Notes: generated by a model from the letters alone, not told the origin. 64,000 nucleotides of DNA from Pontibacillus sp. HMF3514 (GCF_009858175.1 NZ_CP047393.1:3038001-3102000); one strand, 5' to 3'. Positions 35,955 to 45,239 are shown, counted from the first letter of the stretch. Made by a program: numbers and translations.

Positions 35955-36128
35955 TAAGTCCATTTAACACCTCAATACTTACAATACAATTCAATAAAGT
36001 TCAGAAATAATATACTTAACATGCTCTACGATGTTTTGATAGGGCTATTTAGGGAATTCTAAAAATACCATACATAGCAACCAAGATACTTAATCAAAGT
36101 AGCAAATAATTACAGGAGGAGTTCAACA

Positions 36129-36506
36129 ATGAGAGTATGTAATGTTAACATTTACGTAAGTGATTTAGACTTTGCGATTGAATGGTACGATGAAGTGCTC
36201 GGTCTCAAGGTTGCAAGTAAAAAGAATTATCCAACTTCAGTTTTTTTACAACAAGACAGTGATACACGTTTAGTACTCCATAAAGCTGAAAAAGACACCG
36301 AAATTGATATTTGGAAACAATCTGCTACCATTCTTACATTTGAAGAGCAAAATTTGCGAGAAAAAATGAAGAAACTAAAAGAACGTGGAGTTATTATGAT
36401 GAACGATGAGCCACAGTGGTTCCCAGATGGTGAACGTATTGCATTCAAAGATCCGTTTGGAAATGTCCACGAGTTAGCAGAAATGCGATCTGAAAATAAA
36501 AAATAA
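36129..36506 (+). CDS. VOC (glyoxalase/bleomycin-resistance) family protein
   Basis: The 125-residue protein has the paired beta-alpha-beta-beta-beta units of the vicinal oxygen chelate fold: VNIYVSDLDFAIEWYDEVLGLKV at the start and FPDGERIAFKDPFGNVHELAE at the end, the latter carrying the usual metal-binding glutamate and neighbouring residues. Such small proteins can be dioxygenases, isomerases or binding proteins; the function here is not determined. AGGAGG precedes the ATG, and a terminator follows the stop. Confidence 0.85.
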   Translation: MRVCNVNIYVSDLDFAIEWYDEVLGLKVASKKNYPTSVFLQQDSDTRLVLHKAEKDTEIDIWKQSATILTFEEQNLREKMKKLKERGVIMMNDEPQWFPDGERIAFKDPFGNVHELAEMRSENKK

Positions 36507-36521
36507 AACACATTCTATAAT

Positions 36522-36554
36522 AAAAATCCTACTCTTATCAGGGTAGGATTTTCT
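36522..36554 (+). terminator. Terminator after the VOC protein gene
   Basis: AAAATCCTAC / GTAGGATTTT with T following. Confidence 0.88.
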
Positions 36555-36632
36555 ATATGATCTTTGTCTAGGTTTCCTTATATTTGATGGGAGTTTGGTC
36601 CATACTGGTAATAAAACTTCGGAGGAGAAAAC

Positions 36633-37637
36633 ATGAGTCTCAATCAATTAATACAATGGTACTTCAGAACTCCCATTGTTTTACGATTACTTTCAACCGT
36701 AGCATTTTGTATGATCTTTTTTGGTGCCATTGTGCATTGGATTGAACCTGATGTCTTTCCAACCATATTTGATGGGGTCTGGTGGGCAGTCATAACAGGA
36801 TCAACAGTTGGATATGGAGACTTTGTGCCACTCACCATTTGGGGGAAAGTGATTGGAATTTTTCTTATCCTTGCTGGTGGTGGAGTTGTTACTTTTTATA
36901 TGGCAACAGTTTCAGCTTCTACTGTAAAATACGAGCAAGACCTTTCAAAAGGGAAATTAGAATATAAAGGTAAAGACCATGTTATCATAATTGGATGGAA
37001 TGAACGCACAAAGCAATTAAATAAGATGATTGAATCTTATGCTAAAAACGAACATGTAGTTTTAATCGATAGTACTTTAAAAGAGATAGAATATAAAGAT
37101 CATGACTTTCATTATGTCAGAGGAGATGCCACTGAGGATGAAACACTGAATAAAGCTCATATAAAAGATGCAAGGTGTGTCATAATTACTTCAGACCCCT
37201 CTAAAAAAGAAAGACAGGCTGACCAAACAAGTATATTAGCAACTGTTGCAGCGAAAGGATTAAATCCGGATGCATTCATTATTTGTGAAATATTAACAAA
37301 AGAACAAATCCCGAATGCCAAACGTGCCGGTGCAAATACTGTTGTACGTTCTAATGACTTCATGAGCACGTTATTTTTTCATGAGCTATATCGAAAAGCT
37401 CATGTTAAACCCTTCGATACATTAGTAAAACAATTATCAAATCAGCAATACAAACAAATTACAGTACCAGAAAAACTTGTAGGGAAAACCTTTCAAAATT
37501 GTTCATTTGAATTTATGAAACAAGAGGAATTGCTATTGGGAATGGAACAAGACGGAGAGTTACAAATCAACCCTCCGGCTCAAACCATACTAAAAGAGGA
37601 CGCACATTTAATTTTGTTAACAGCTTTACGAAAGTAA
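36633..37637 (+). CDS. yugO: Potassium channel with RCK domain (YugO-like)
   Basis: The 334-residue protein has two membrane segments around a pore helix and the selectivity filter STVGYGDFVP (about residues 53-62), followed by a cytoplasmic RCK/TrkA-N domain that begins HVIIIGWNERTKQL and includes YVRGDATEDETL. This is the layout of Bacillus subtilis YugO, the K+ channel linked to electrical signalling in biofilms. The neighbours yugN, pgi, yugJ, yuzA and yugI confirm the locus. The small Mistic gene (mstX) that precedes yugO in B. subtilis is absent; only 126 bases separate it from the previous gene. Its stop overlaps the converging yugN stop by 12 bases. Confidence 0.93.
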   Translation: MSLNQLIQWYFRTPIVLRLLSTVAFCMIFFGAIVHWIEPDVFPTIFDGVWWAVITGSTVGYGDFVPLTIWGKVIGIFLILAGGGVVTFYMATVSASTVKYEQDLSKGKLEYKGKDHVIIIGWNERTKQLNKMIESYAKNEHVVLIDSTLKEIEYKDHDFHYVRGDATEDETLNKAHIKDARCVIITSDPSKKERQADQTSILATVAAKGLNPDAFIICEILTKEQIPNAKRAGANTVVRSNDFMSTLFFHELYRKAHVKPFDTLVKQLSNQQYKQITVPEKLVGKTFQNCSFEFMKQEELLLGMEQDGELQINPPAQTILKEDAHLILLTALRK

Positions 37638-38030
37638 TGTTCGTTCCAACTCTTGAACAAGTTCTTTTCCAACTTCTACATATTCTTCTGGAAACTCTGC
37701 GTCTGGATCTTCAGGTTCTGAGAATTGGTCAAAAGAAGCTCTGAAGTTACTCTCGTGTACATTGTCATCTAGCCCACGTTGGTATTTATGGGATAATAAA
37801 AATGGTTCCCCCATCTCTACTGTTACTTGCGGAGCATCTAATTGTCCATTTACCGCTTTAAATGGAACTCGTAGAAATTGATAACCTACGTCATCAGCGA
37901 TCTCATAATCAAAAGATCCATGGTCGTAATCCCAATTGCCACCAATCACATATCCAAGTGGCTTTAACTTCTGTTCCAAATCATATAAAGAAAAGATTTG
38001 CGATTCAACTTTTGACGGGATCGGAATCAT
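37626..38030 (-). CDS. yugN: YugN-like protein
   Basis: The 134-residue protein begins MIPIPSKVESQIFSLYDLEQ and continues with GNWDYDHGSFDYEI and FLRVPFKAVNGQLD, the conserved core of the YugN family, whose function is unknown. The acidic C terminus (EPEDPDAEFPEEYVEV) is typical. The minus-strand frame is open for another 124 codons upstream, but that region encodes a different gene in another frame and contains a terminator; GGAGGG precedes the ATG at 38030. It converges with yugO and overlaps its end by 12 bases, leaving no room for a terminator between them. Confidence 0.9.
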   Translation of the reverse strand: MIPIPSKVESQIFSLYDLEQKLKPLGYVIGGNWDYDHGSFDYEIADDVGYQFLRVPFKAVNGQLDAPQVTVEMGEPFLLSHKYQRGLDDNVHESNFRASFDQFSEPEDPDAEFPEEYVEVGKELVQELERTLLS

Positions 38031-38085
38031 GCTATCCCTCCTCACTCTTTTAGGTTTAGCATGTCCTGAAATATGAATTTTACTA

Positions 38086-38119
38086 AATAAAAAAAGCTCT
38101 CGAAATCGAGAGCTTTTTA
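38086..38119. terminator. Terminator of the YugM-like gene
   Basis: AAAAAGCTCTCG / CGAGAGCTTTTT, a near-perfect palindrome with A and T tracts. Confidence 0.88.
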
Positions 38120-38425
38120 TGCTTCTTCTACTTTTTTCATACTGCTTTTCCCTGCATCCAGTAGCAAAATGAATGCTGTTATAATGTGAAGGATAAAGCC
38201 CACAAACGGGATCCATCCAAGCAATGATGTAATAATCCCCATTATGCTTCCTGTCTTCTTCGTACCTTCTCGAGAAGCTATAAAGAGGGTGAAAATGTGT
38301 AAGCCAAGCATTAAAAGTAATGGAACATAAGTAAATCCCATGATGATCGTTGCCCCCACTATTGGAAACCCTAACACAGCTTCTGCCCCACCTGAAATCC
38401 ATTTTAAAAGAGTTGATAATTTCAT
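38117..38425 (-). CDS. Small multi-pass membrane protein, possibly YugM-like
   Basis: The 102-residue product has three to four hydrophobic segments (for example VLGFPIVGATIIMGF, VPLLLMLGLHIFTLFI and LLGWIPFVGFILHIITAFI) and a short basic C-terminal tail. No functional motif is visible. Its place between yugN and pgi is where Bacillus subtilis carries yugM, so it may be the equivalent, but this is by position only. AAAGGATGG supports the ATG at 38425 rather than one three codons earlier. Confidence 0.65.
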   Translation of the reverse strand: MKLSTLLKWISGGAEAVLGFPIVGATIIMGFTYVPLLLMLGLHIFTLFIASREGTKKTGSIMGIITSLLGWIPFVGFILHIITAFILLLDAGKSSMKKVEEA

Positions 38426-38514
38426 ATATACCATCCTTTATTTCTTCATTTTCGCCTTAATATATGTACGATTGAAACATGTATTTGGTTCCTTTATTTT
38501 TATCCGTTTCATGA

Positions 38515-38810
38515 TCTAAAGCGCAAGCGCTCGGTTAGCAACGTATATGCTGGACTGAACCACAGTAAGATAAACAAAACTTGCTGATTGGCAAGCCAAT
38601 AGGCGCAGACAGAAGCATAGTTGCCGTGGTACTTTCACCTAGAAATTTTAACTACGTCGAGTTCCTTCATTGTTAAAATTTCATTTAACAAACGTGTAAA
38701 GGAAACACGAAGAGCAAAGCGATTCGATGTTGAACTTATCTTACGGAGGTGAAGGAAGCATACTAGTTGCTGGGCGCTGGAGCTGGATGTGGCCACGCTC
38801 TTATTAAAGA
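38515..38810. repeat. Second hairpin repeat family, copy F
   Basis: This intergenic element between the YugM-like gene and pgi starts AAGCGCAAGCGCTCGGTTAGC and ends GGGCGCTGGAGCTGGATGTGG. Inside are the hairpin CTTGCTGATTGGCAAG (from 38580) and a perfect 11-base inverted repeat GAAATTTTAAC (38642-38652) / GTTAAAATTTC (38672-38682) around the loop TACGTCGA. About 130 bases match the element at 58030-58195. Short open frames on it are not genes. Confidence 0.8.
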
Positions 38811-38858
38811 ATAATCCACTAGCCATCTATTTTACAATTTCCTAGAGAACAAAAAATT

Positions 38859-38904
38859 AAACAAGCTCACGGCCCCCTTAATGAAAGAGGGACCGTGAGC
38901 TTTG
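38859..38904 (-). terminator. Terminator after pgi
   Basis: CAAGCTCACGGCCCC pairs with GAGGGACCGTGAGCTTTG, near-symmetrical with A tract for the minus-strand transcript's T run. Confidence 0.8.
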
Positions 38905-38914
38905 TTATAAGAAA

Positions 38915-40261
38915 TTATAAGCGTTTTTCAAGCTCTTCTTTTTGTTCTTCGAAACCGGGTTTACCAAGTAATGCGAACATATTTTTCTTATAAGCTTCAA
39001 CACCTGGCTGATCAAATGGATTTACTCCAAGCAGGTATCCGCTGATCGCACAAGCTTTCTCAAAGAAGTACACCATATAACCGAAAGTATAGGCATCAAG
39101 CTTTGGTACATGTAAAACAAGGTTTGGAACTTGTCCGTCCGTGTGAGCGATCATTGTACCCTGGTAAGCTTTTTCATTAACAAAGTCAACTGTCTTGCCA
39201 GCTAGATAATTTAAGCCATCAAGATTCTGCTCGTCTTCTTTGATCTCAACGTCACTCTTTGGCTCTTCAACATGAAGGACCGTTTCAAATAAGTCACGAC
39301 GTCCATCCTGAACATATTGTCCAAGAGAATGGAGGTCTGTAGAGAAGTTGGCAGAAGCAGGGAAAATTCCTTTTTGATCTTTTCCTTCGCTTTCACCAAA
39401 GAGCTGCTTCCACCATTCAGAGAAATACTGAAGAGCTGGCTCATAATTGATTAACATCTCAATGGTTTTTCCTTTGTTATAGAATATGTTACGAACAGCA
39501 GCATATTGATACGCTGGGTTCTTGTCCAAGTCTGATTCACTTAGTTCATGTTGAGCGTCTTGTGCACCTTGCATCATCGCTTCAATATCAATACCACTTG
39601 CTGCGATTGGTAAAAGGCCTACTGCTGTCAATACAGAGAAGCGCCCACCAACATCATCTGGGATGACGAAGCTTTCATAACCTTCTTCTGTTGCAAGTGT
39701 TTTAAGAGCACCTTTTTGCTTATCTGTTGTCGCATAAATACGCTTACGAGCTTCTTCTTTTCCGTATTTGTTTTCTAAGAATTCACGGAATACACGGAAT
39801 GCAATCGCAGGCTCTGTTGTCGTTCCGCTTTTAGAAATAACATTAACAGATACATCTTTACCTTCTAATGCATCAAAAAGATCATTGATATAAGGAGCGC
39901 TAATACTATTACCTACGAAAAATACTTGTGGTGTTTTTCTCTGGTCTTGGGATAGTTCATTATAAAAGGAATGGTTTAACATTTCTAGGGCTGCGCGAGC
40001 TCCTAGATAAGATCCACCAATACCGACAACTAGTAAAACATCAGAGTCATTTTTGATTTTTTCTGCAGCTTTTTGAATGCGTTCAAATTCTTCTTTATCG
40101 TACTGCTCAGGTAGGTCAAGCCAACCTAAGAAATCGTTCCCAGCCCCAGTTTTCTGATGAAGCGCTTCGTGAGATAGGGCTACTGTATCTTTAATATTTT
40201 TAAGCTCATGTTCGCCGAAAAAGGATAATGCTTTATCATAATCAAATCGAATATGGGTCAT
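38915..40261 (-). CDS. pgi: Glucose-6-phosphate isomerase
   Basis: The 448-residue enzyme interconverts glucose 6-phosphate and fructose 6-phosphate. Conserved parts are [17 protein letters not shown] (about residues 79-95), [34 protein letters not shown] and the C-terminal [17 protein letters not shown] with the catalytic-type lysine. The length suits the short Firmicute form. GGAGGGATTTAC precedes the ATG. It keeps its yug-block position seen in Bacillus subtilis. Confidence 0.97.
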   Translation of the reverse strand: MTHIRFDYDKALSFFGEHELKNIKDTVALSHEALHQKTGAGNDFLGWLDLPEQYDKEEFERIQKAAEKIKNDSDVLLVVGIGGSYLGARAALEMLNHSFYNELSQDQRKTPQVFFVGNSISAPYINDLFDALEGKDVSVNVISKSGTTTEPAIAFRVFREFLENKYGKEEARKRIYATTDKQKGALKTLATEEGYESFVIPDDVGGRFSVLTAVGLLPIAASGIDIEAMMQGAQDAQHELSESDLDKNPAYQYAAVRNIFYNKGKTIEMLINYEPALQYFSEWWKQLFGESEGKDQKGIFPASANFSTDLHSLGQYVQDGRRDLFETVLHVEEPKSDVEIKEDEQNLDGLNYLAGKTVDFVNEKAYQGTMIAHTDGQVPNLVLHVPKLDAYTFGYMVYFFEKACAISGYLLGVNPFDQPGVEAYKKNMFALLGKPGFEEQKEELEKRL

Positions 40262-40407
40262 ATGTAAATCCCTCCAAAGAAAATCTTTCTGTAAACACTT
40301 TATCGAAACGGGTAACCCAAATCAAGTCCAAGCCAAAATGTAAACGAATACAGAAAGGATTTTTATATTTTTGTAATATTTTTTACGATAGGAAACATTA
40401 TTACAGA

Positions 40408-40527
40408 AAACTTGGATTCAAGATAAGGGGGGACAGTACAGAGGGCTACCCGGCGGAAAGATGTGCTCACCCTCTCTCTATTTGGCAACGGAACCACTCC
40501 ACACCTTATTACTGCCAGATTGCTGAA
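40408..40527 (-). repeat. Long modular hairpin repeat, internally deleted copy E
   Basis: The left end reads ACTTGGATTCAAGATAAGG, close to the left flank of copy C, and the right end reads CAACGGAACCACTCC then ACTGCCAGATTGCTGAA, close to the right end of copy C. Only about 40 unrelated bases remain between, so both hairpin modules and the linker are lost. Orientation is that of copy C (inverted relative to A and B). Confidence 0.75.
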
Positions 40528-40531
40528 TAAT

Positions 40532-40565
40532 AAAAAACAGGCTGAGAACCCCCAGCCTGTTTGTT
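40532..40565 (-). terminator. Terminator after yugJ
   Basis: AAACAGGCTG / CAGCCTGTTT; the minus-strand transcript runs into the A tract, giving a T run. It abuts repeat remnant E. Confidence 0.88.
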
Positions 40566-40571
40566 CTACTC

Positions 40572-41738
40572 TTATAAAGACATTTTTAAGATCGCTTCAA
40601 CATCATCGTGTTCAAGTTTTCTAAAGTTGCCAAATGGTCCACGTTTCATAGCACGGTCAATCATAAGGTCCAATTGGCTATCATCAACATCATAATCGGC
40701 TAAACGTTCTGGTGCACCAAGGCTTGTCCAAAAAGCACGAAGTTTATCAATACCTTCTAATGCAATTTCTCGGTCACTTTTACCTTCTTCTTCTACATCA
40801 AACACACGTACTGCTAACTGTTTGAAGCGCTCAGTATTATGATCTACATTATGCTTCATCCAGCTTGGGAATAAAATCGCTAAACCACCTGCGTGAGGTA
40901 TGTCATATACGGCAGAAACTGCGTGCTCAATATTGTGAGTAGCCCAGTCTCCGCGGTAACCCATTTGCAGAGAACCGTTTAATGCGATTGTACCTGCATA
41001 CATGATCGTCTCACGGTGCTCATAAGATTTAAGGTCTTCCAATAATTTTGGAGCTGTCTCAATAACGGTTTTTAAGACTCCTTCAATCATGCGATCTTGT
41101 ACTGGCGCATTCGTAGGTTGGTGGAAATATTGTTCGAATAAGTGACTCATCATATCCACCATACCGTAAATCGTTTGATCACGAGGCACAGTCATTGTGT
41201 TTTCCGGGTCAAGGATAGAGAATGTAGGATTTGTTAATGGTGCTGCTCCCCAACCATATTTTTCATTTGTCTCCCAATTTGTGATAACTGATCCTGCGTT
41301 CATCTCAGATCCAGTTGCCGCTAATGTTAGAACAGTTCCAAATGGTAATGCTTCTTGAGGTGTTGCTTTACGTGTTACTAAGTCCCATGCATCTCCTTCA
41401 TATTTAGCACCTGCGGCGATCGTTTTTGTAGCATCAATTACAGAGCCTCCACCTACAGCTAATAAAAAGTCAATGTTATGCTCTTTGCATAGTTCTACTC
41501 CTTTATGAACTGTCGATAATCTAGGGTTTGGCTCCACGCCAGCAAGCTCTTCTACATTCAGGTTCATGCTACTTAATTTATCGACAACTTGGTCATAAAG
41601 GCCACTCTTCTTAATACTGCCGCCTCCATATACCAATAACACATTTTGAACGTGTGAAGGTATTTCTTCAGTCAATTTTTCTAGTTGTCCCTTACCAAAA
41701 ATTAATTTTGTAGGATTGTGATATACAAATGGTTCCAA
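40572..41738 (-). CDS. yugJ: Iron-containing alcohol (butanol-type) dehydrogenase
   Basis: The 388-residue protein is a group III, NAD(P)-dependent alcohol dehydrogenase. It shows [16 protein letters not shown] and [17 protein letters not shown] for nucleotide binding, and metal ligands in [44 protein letters not shown]. The start is a TTG behind AAAGGAG. Relatives YugJ and YugK in Bacillus subtilis lie in tandem next to pgi; here there is one copy. The physiological alcohol or aldehyde is unknown. Confidence 0.93.
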   Translation of the reverse strand: MEPFVYHNPTKLIFGKGQLEKLTEEIPSHVQNVLLVYGGGSIKKSGLYDQVVDKLSSMNLNVEELAGVEPNPRLSTVHKGVELCKEHNIDFLLAVGGGSVIDATKTIAAGAKYEGDAWDLVTRKATPQEALPFGTVLTLAATGSEMNAGSVITNWETNEKYGWGAAPLTNPTFSILDPENTMTVPRDQTIYGMVDMMSHLFEQYFHQPTNAPVQDRMIEGVLKTVIETAPKLLEDLKSYEHRETIMYAGTIALNGSLQMGYRGDWATHNIEHAVSAVYDIPHAGGLAILFPSWMKHNVDHNTERFKQLAVRVFDVEEEGKSDREIALEGIDKLRAFWTSLGAPERLADYDVDDSQLDLMIDRAMKRGPFGNFRKLEHDDVEAILKMSL

Positions 41739-41931
41739 CTTAATTCTCCTTTCGGTTTCTAACTACACCGTCTTATTATGTCCAAAATCCCTTTCTGTTT
41801 CAAAAGATATGCAATGAGGTAGAACAATTGGTAATACTTTCATCATGAAATCGGATTTTCCAAGTGTATAAAATAAGCAAAACAACTCAACCTATAACCG
41901 AATCAATTTTAAACTAAGGAGGAATAGGTAC

Positions 41932-42165
41932 ATGAGTACTCTTCAACGCATTGCTCTTTTATTAGTCATTGTTGGAGCTGTTAACTGGGGACTTATTGGC
42001 TTGTTTCAGTTTGATTTAGTAGCAGCATTATTTGGTGGCGGAGAACAGAGCGGAGCATTCGCACGCGTAATCTATACACTTGTTGGTATTAGTGGTCTAA
42101 TTAACATTGGCCTTTTATTCAAACCTAGCGAAGAAATGTCTGATCACCCCGAACCTGAAGCTTAA
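41932..42165 (+). CDS. yuzA: DUF378 membrane protein YuzA
   Basis: The 77-residue protein has two membrane segments and the DUF378 pattern RIALLLVIVGAVNWGLIGLFQFDLVAALFGG followed by RVIYTLVGISGLINIGLLF. The function is unknown. AAGGAGG precedes the ATG. It sits at the yuzA position between yugJ and yugI as in Bacillus subtilis, and converges with yugI at a shared terminator. Confidence 0.92.
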   Translation: MSTLQRIALLLVIVGAVNWGLIGLFQFDLVAALFGGGEQSGAFARVIYTLVGISGLINIGLLFKPSEEMSDHPEPEA

Positions 42166-42195
42166 ACCCCCAGAGCTAACTATGTTTAACTTGAA

Positions 42196-42233
42196 TAAAA
42201 AAATGTCCGATCTTTTTCAGATCGGACATTTTC
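42196..42233. terminator. Bidirectional terminator between yuzA and yugI
   Basis: AAAATGTCCGATCT / AGATCGGACATTTT with A and T tracts. Confidence 0.93.
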
Positions 42234-42234
42234 A

Positions 42235-42636
42235 TTATTTACGGTACGTGTTTTCACGCTCTTTAGACTGGTTAATCCACTCGTCTAATTTATCTTTTAG
42301 CGTATTGAAACCAGACTGGTCATCATCTTGATGTTGAACCTGTTGGTTTTGCTGAGGCTTACGCTGTTGTTGTTGTTTTGGCTGTTGCTTTGGTGCTTCT
42401 TCTGTAGCACGAATAGAAAGAGAATACTTTCCTTTCTCTTCATCGATGTTTAAGATTTTAACCTTTACTTCGTCACCGATATTTAAGTGCTCGTTAATAT
42501 CCTTAACAAAGCCATGTGTAACCTCTGAAATGTGGACTAAACCTTGTACTTCTTCATCTAATGCAACAAAGGCACCATAAGGCTGGATACCTGTTACTTT
42601 TCCTTCCAATACTTGACCTGTTTCAAACTTTGCCAT
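42235..42636 (-). CDS. yugI: S1 RNA-binding domain general stress protein (YugI/GSP13)
   Basis: This 133-residue protein begins with one S1 domain (about residues 1-75: GQVLEGKVTGIQPYGAFVALDEEVQGLVHISE) and ends in a glutamine-rich linker plus an acidic-to-basic tail. YugI associates with ribosomes and is stress induced in Bacillus subtilis. I start at the ATG 42636 behind GGGAG; the frame continues upstream without a site. The low-complexity part from about residue 84 (QQPKQQQQRKPQQNQQ) is longer than I expect but normal in character. Confidence 0.92.
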   Translation of the reverse strand: MAKFETGQVLEGKVTGIQPYGAFVALDEEVQGLVHISEVTHGFVKDINEHLNIGDEVKVKILNIDEEKGKYSLSIRATEEAPKQQPKQQQQRKPQQNQQVQHQDDDQSGFNTLKDKLDEWINQSKERENTYRK

Positions 42637-42890
42637 GCTGAACAACTCCCAATAATAATTATATATTCGTTTCTTTTCACACAATAAGTTATTTTATCAT
42701 AATTGTCTCATGCAAGCAAAATGAAGAAAATGACAATAAAGCCCTAATTTATAGTGCTTACTCAATTTTCTTAAGGAAAAAATCTGATTCCTATAAAATT
42801 ATTTATAAAAAAATTAGAGTTTGAGGTTTAATTTTTTTATAGCTTGGCAATACATACTAATGTAAGACTTTCTCGTATTCCCCCTGTGAG

Positions 42891-42921
42891 GCAAAGCGTC
42901 GTCAACGCTTTGCTTTTTTTT
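42891..42921 (+). terminator. Orphan terminator-like hairpin
   Basis: GCAAAGCGT / ACGCTTTGC followed by eight T. No plus-strand gene lies upstream of it: yugI runs leftward from 42636 and the next gene starts at 43063. The rest of 42637-43062 is AT-rich and I see no other feature in it. Confidence 0.75.
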
Positions 42922-43062
42922 ATGCTTAATGTTCCCCTACTTTTGTATGAATCCTCTAATTACGCAAAAACTAACGATACTTACCAATAAAACATGCCCT
43001 ATGGTTAACTTTGCACGAAAACGTCATCACATAAAAGACTTGAGGAATGGAGGCACAGGAAC

Positions 43063-43914
43063 GTGGAAACGATCCATAAAGAGGAACAATGGCTAAACCA
43101 TGAGGGAATCAATATTTCCTACAATTATTACTCATCCTCCTCCAACGATAAACCTGCCCTTGTTTTAGTACATGGATTTTTGTCTTCGAAATTTTGTTAT
43201 CGGTATATGATTCCGGATTTAATCGATCATTTTGACATTTTCGTTTTTGATTATCCGCCTTTCGGTGACAGCGACAAGATTTGTGCTTACGACTTTTCCT
43301 ATCGTAACTTTGCACGTATTATTATAGAGCTCCTCGATCAACATAATATCTCCACCGCTTCAATTGGTGGACATTCGATGGGAGGGCAAGTTGCTTTATT
43401 AACCGCTCACTTATTTCCAGATCGAATCGATAAGCTTATTTTATTTGCTCCATCAACATATGTTAAAAAATTTAATTCTTTTATGAGAATGGCTAGTAAA
43501 ACACCAGCATTTTGGTATGTGTTGAAGCGATATTTTTACCGAAAAGGCGTATATGGCGCTTTGTTGGATTGTGTATATGATCCTCATATTGTCGATAAAG
43601 ATATGATAAAAGGCTATATGAACCCTTTTCTAAAAAAGGATATTTTTCTCTGCCTTACAAAAATGATACGTGACCGCGAAGGGGACCTCCCTTCTGAAGA
43701 CTTACAAAACATACAAGCAGACTGCTTGGTTCTTTGGGGAGAAGAAGATAAAGTTCTACCTGTATCACTTGGACATAAGCTCATAAAGGACTTGCCGTCA
43801 GCAACGCTTGTAACATTTGAAAAAATAGGTCACTTATTACCTGAAGAAATACCACTTATTTTAACTGAAAAGATCAAAGAATTTTGTGCACCTATGGAGA
43901 AAGCTACCGTTTAA
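43063..43914 (+). CDS. Alpha/beta hydrolase, YugF-like
   Basis: The 283-residue protein is an alpha/beta hydrolase with the oxyanion region LVHGFLSSKFCYR, the nucleophile elbow GGHSMGGQVAL (about residues 104-114), an acid in LVLWGEEDKVLP and a catalytic-type histidine in FEKIGHLLPEE. The start is a GTG behind GGAGG. Its position after yugI suggests a relation to yugF of the same block. The substrate is unknown. Confidence 0.85.
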   Translation: METIHKEEQWLNHEGINISYNYYSSSSNDKPALVLVHGFLSSKFCYRYMIPDLIDHFDIFVFDYPPFGDSDKICAYDFSYRNFARIIIELLDQHNISTASIGGHSMGGQVALLTAHLFPDRIDKLILFAPSTYVKKFNSFMRMASKTPAFWYVLKRYFYRKGVYGALLDCVYDPHIVDKDMIKGYMNPFLKKDIFLCLTKMIRDREGDLPSEDLQNIQADCLVLWGEEDKVLPVSLGHKLIKDLPSATLVTFEKIGHLLPEEIPLILTEKIKEFCAPMEKATV

Positions 43915-44007
43915 AAGGTAGTTTTTTCATTTTTATAATTCGTGTTATTTCTGTTTAAGCTCATCTTTTTGTATGATGTAAGGAAAAGCATGTAGGAGGT
44001 TTTTGAA

Positions 44008-45177
44008 ATGTCAAAATTCCAAAAGGTAACTAACCGTCTAAGTACAAGATCTGTGAAATGGGATTGGAGAGAAAATTTATTCAAGAGTGAAGAAGTGCTT
44101 CCTATGTGGGTTGCTGACATGGATTTTGAAGTTCCTGAGGCTGTACAAAATGCTATTATCAAACGAGCTGAGCACGGCATTTTCGGATATACGCTCACAG
44201 ATGAAAAGGTAAACGAAACCATTCAAAATTGGTTACAGTCAAAACATGATTGGGAAATTGAAAAGAACTGGCTTACATACAGCCCTGGTGTCGTTCCAAC
44301 ATTACACACCATCATTGAAGCATTAACCGCTCCAGAGGATCAAGTTCTTATTCAAACACCTGTTTATCCTCCATTTTACCAAGTGGTGAATAAGCACAAT
44401 AGAACACTTGTAAAGAATCCTCTTCGATTAGAAAACGGACGTTACGAAATTGATTTCAACGACCTAGAGGAGAAATTAGCTTCTGGAGTAAAAGCTTTCA
44501 TCCTGTGTAATCCCCATAATCCTGTTGGTCGCGTTTGGGGAAAGGATGAACTACAAAAAATGGCTGATTTATGCATGAAGCATGATGTATTAATCATATC
44601 AGACGAGATTCATTCAGATCTTGTCTACCCTGGATATAAGCATATCCCTGTTGCTTCATTATCTAAAGATATCGAAGTAAATACTATCACTTGTATGGCA
44701 CCTTCCAAAACGTTTAACTTGGCTGGATTACAAGCTTCTTTTGCCATTACACCCGATAAAAAAATGCGTGAAGCCGTTAATGAACAATTCGGATTACAAG
44801 GTGTGAATATGCTAAACACTATGGGCATTACAGCTATGGAAGCTGCTTACGACCATGGGGAAGAATGGTTGGATGAACTCATTCAGGTACTAAAAAGTAA
44901 TAAAGACCTTCTGATGGAACGCCTTCATTCTGAAACAAATCATATAAAAGTGATCGAACCTGAAGGCACCTATCTAGTATGGCTCGATTGCAGAGAAATG
45001 GGTTTAACCCATTCAGATTTAAAGCAATGGTTTGTAGAAAAAGCAAAAGTAGGGTTGAACGACGGAGCTTCATTCGGTGAAGATGGTGAGGGCTTCATGA
45101 GAATCAACATCGCATGTCCTCCTGAAACATTAGAAGAAGGAATCAACCGTATTGTAAGTGCTACTTCCGCTAGATAA
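44008..45177 (+). CDS. patB: PatB/MalY-type aminotransferase or C-S lyase
   Basis: This 389-residue PLP enzyme of fold type I shows LPMWVADMDFEVPEAVQNAI near the start, GIFGYTL, NPHNPVGRVW, ISDEIHSDLVY and the PLP lysine in MAPSKTFNLAGLQASF (about residue 233). PatB of Bacillus subtilis cleaves cystathionine-type C-S bonds and lies in the same chromosomal area. GTAGGAGG precedes the ATG. Aminotransferase activity is also possible for this family. Confidence 0.88.
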   Translation: MSKFQKVTNRLSTRSVKWDWRENLFKSEEVLPMWVADMDFEVPEAVQNAIIKRAEHGIFGYTLTDEKVNETIQNWLQSKHDWEIEKNWLTYSPGVVPTLHTIIEALTAPEDQVLIQTPVYPPFYQVVNKHNRTLVKNPLRLENGRYEIDFNDLEEKLASGVKAFILCNPHNPVGRVWGKDELQKMADLCMKHDVLIISDEIHSDLVYPGYKHIPVASLSKDIEVNTITCMAPSKTFNLAGLQASFAITPDKKMREAVNEQFGLQGVNMLNTMGITAMEAAYDHGEEWLDELIQVLKSNKDLLMERLHSETNHIKVIEPEGTYLVWLDCREMGLTHSDLKQWFVEKAKVGLNDGASFGEDGEGFMRINIACPPETLEEGINRIVSATSAR

Positions 45178-45190
45178 GTTAATATCCATT

Positions 45191-45226
45191 GGTCCTCCTC
45201 ATACAATAGTGGAGGACTTTTTTTAA
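45191..45226 (+). terminator. Terminator after patB
   Basis: GTCCTCC / GGAGGAC followed by seven T. Confidence 0.85.
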
Positions 45227-45239
45227 TAGGAGGAGACGT

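Noticed and set aside
38031-38402. Upstream extension of yugN to a 258-residue protein
   Set aside because: It runs through a terminator and antisense-frame of the YugM-like gene on the same strand; the 134-residue form has a good ribosome site and matches the family.
40339-40352. TGTAAACGAATACA upstream of pgi as a CcpA site
   Set aside because: Two mismatches to the consensus and no identified promoter nearby; pgi is not a typical CcpA target.
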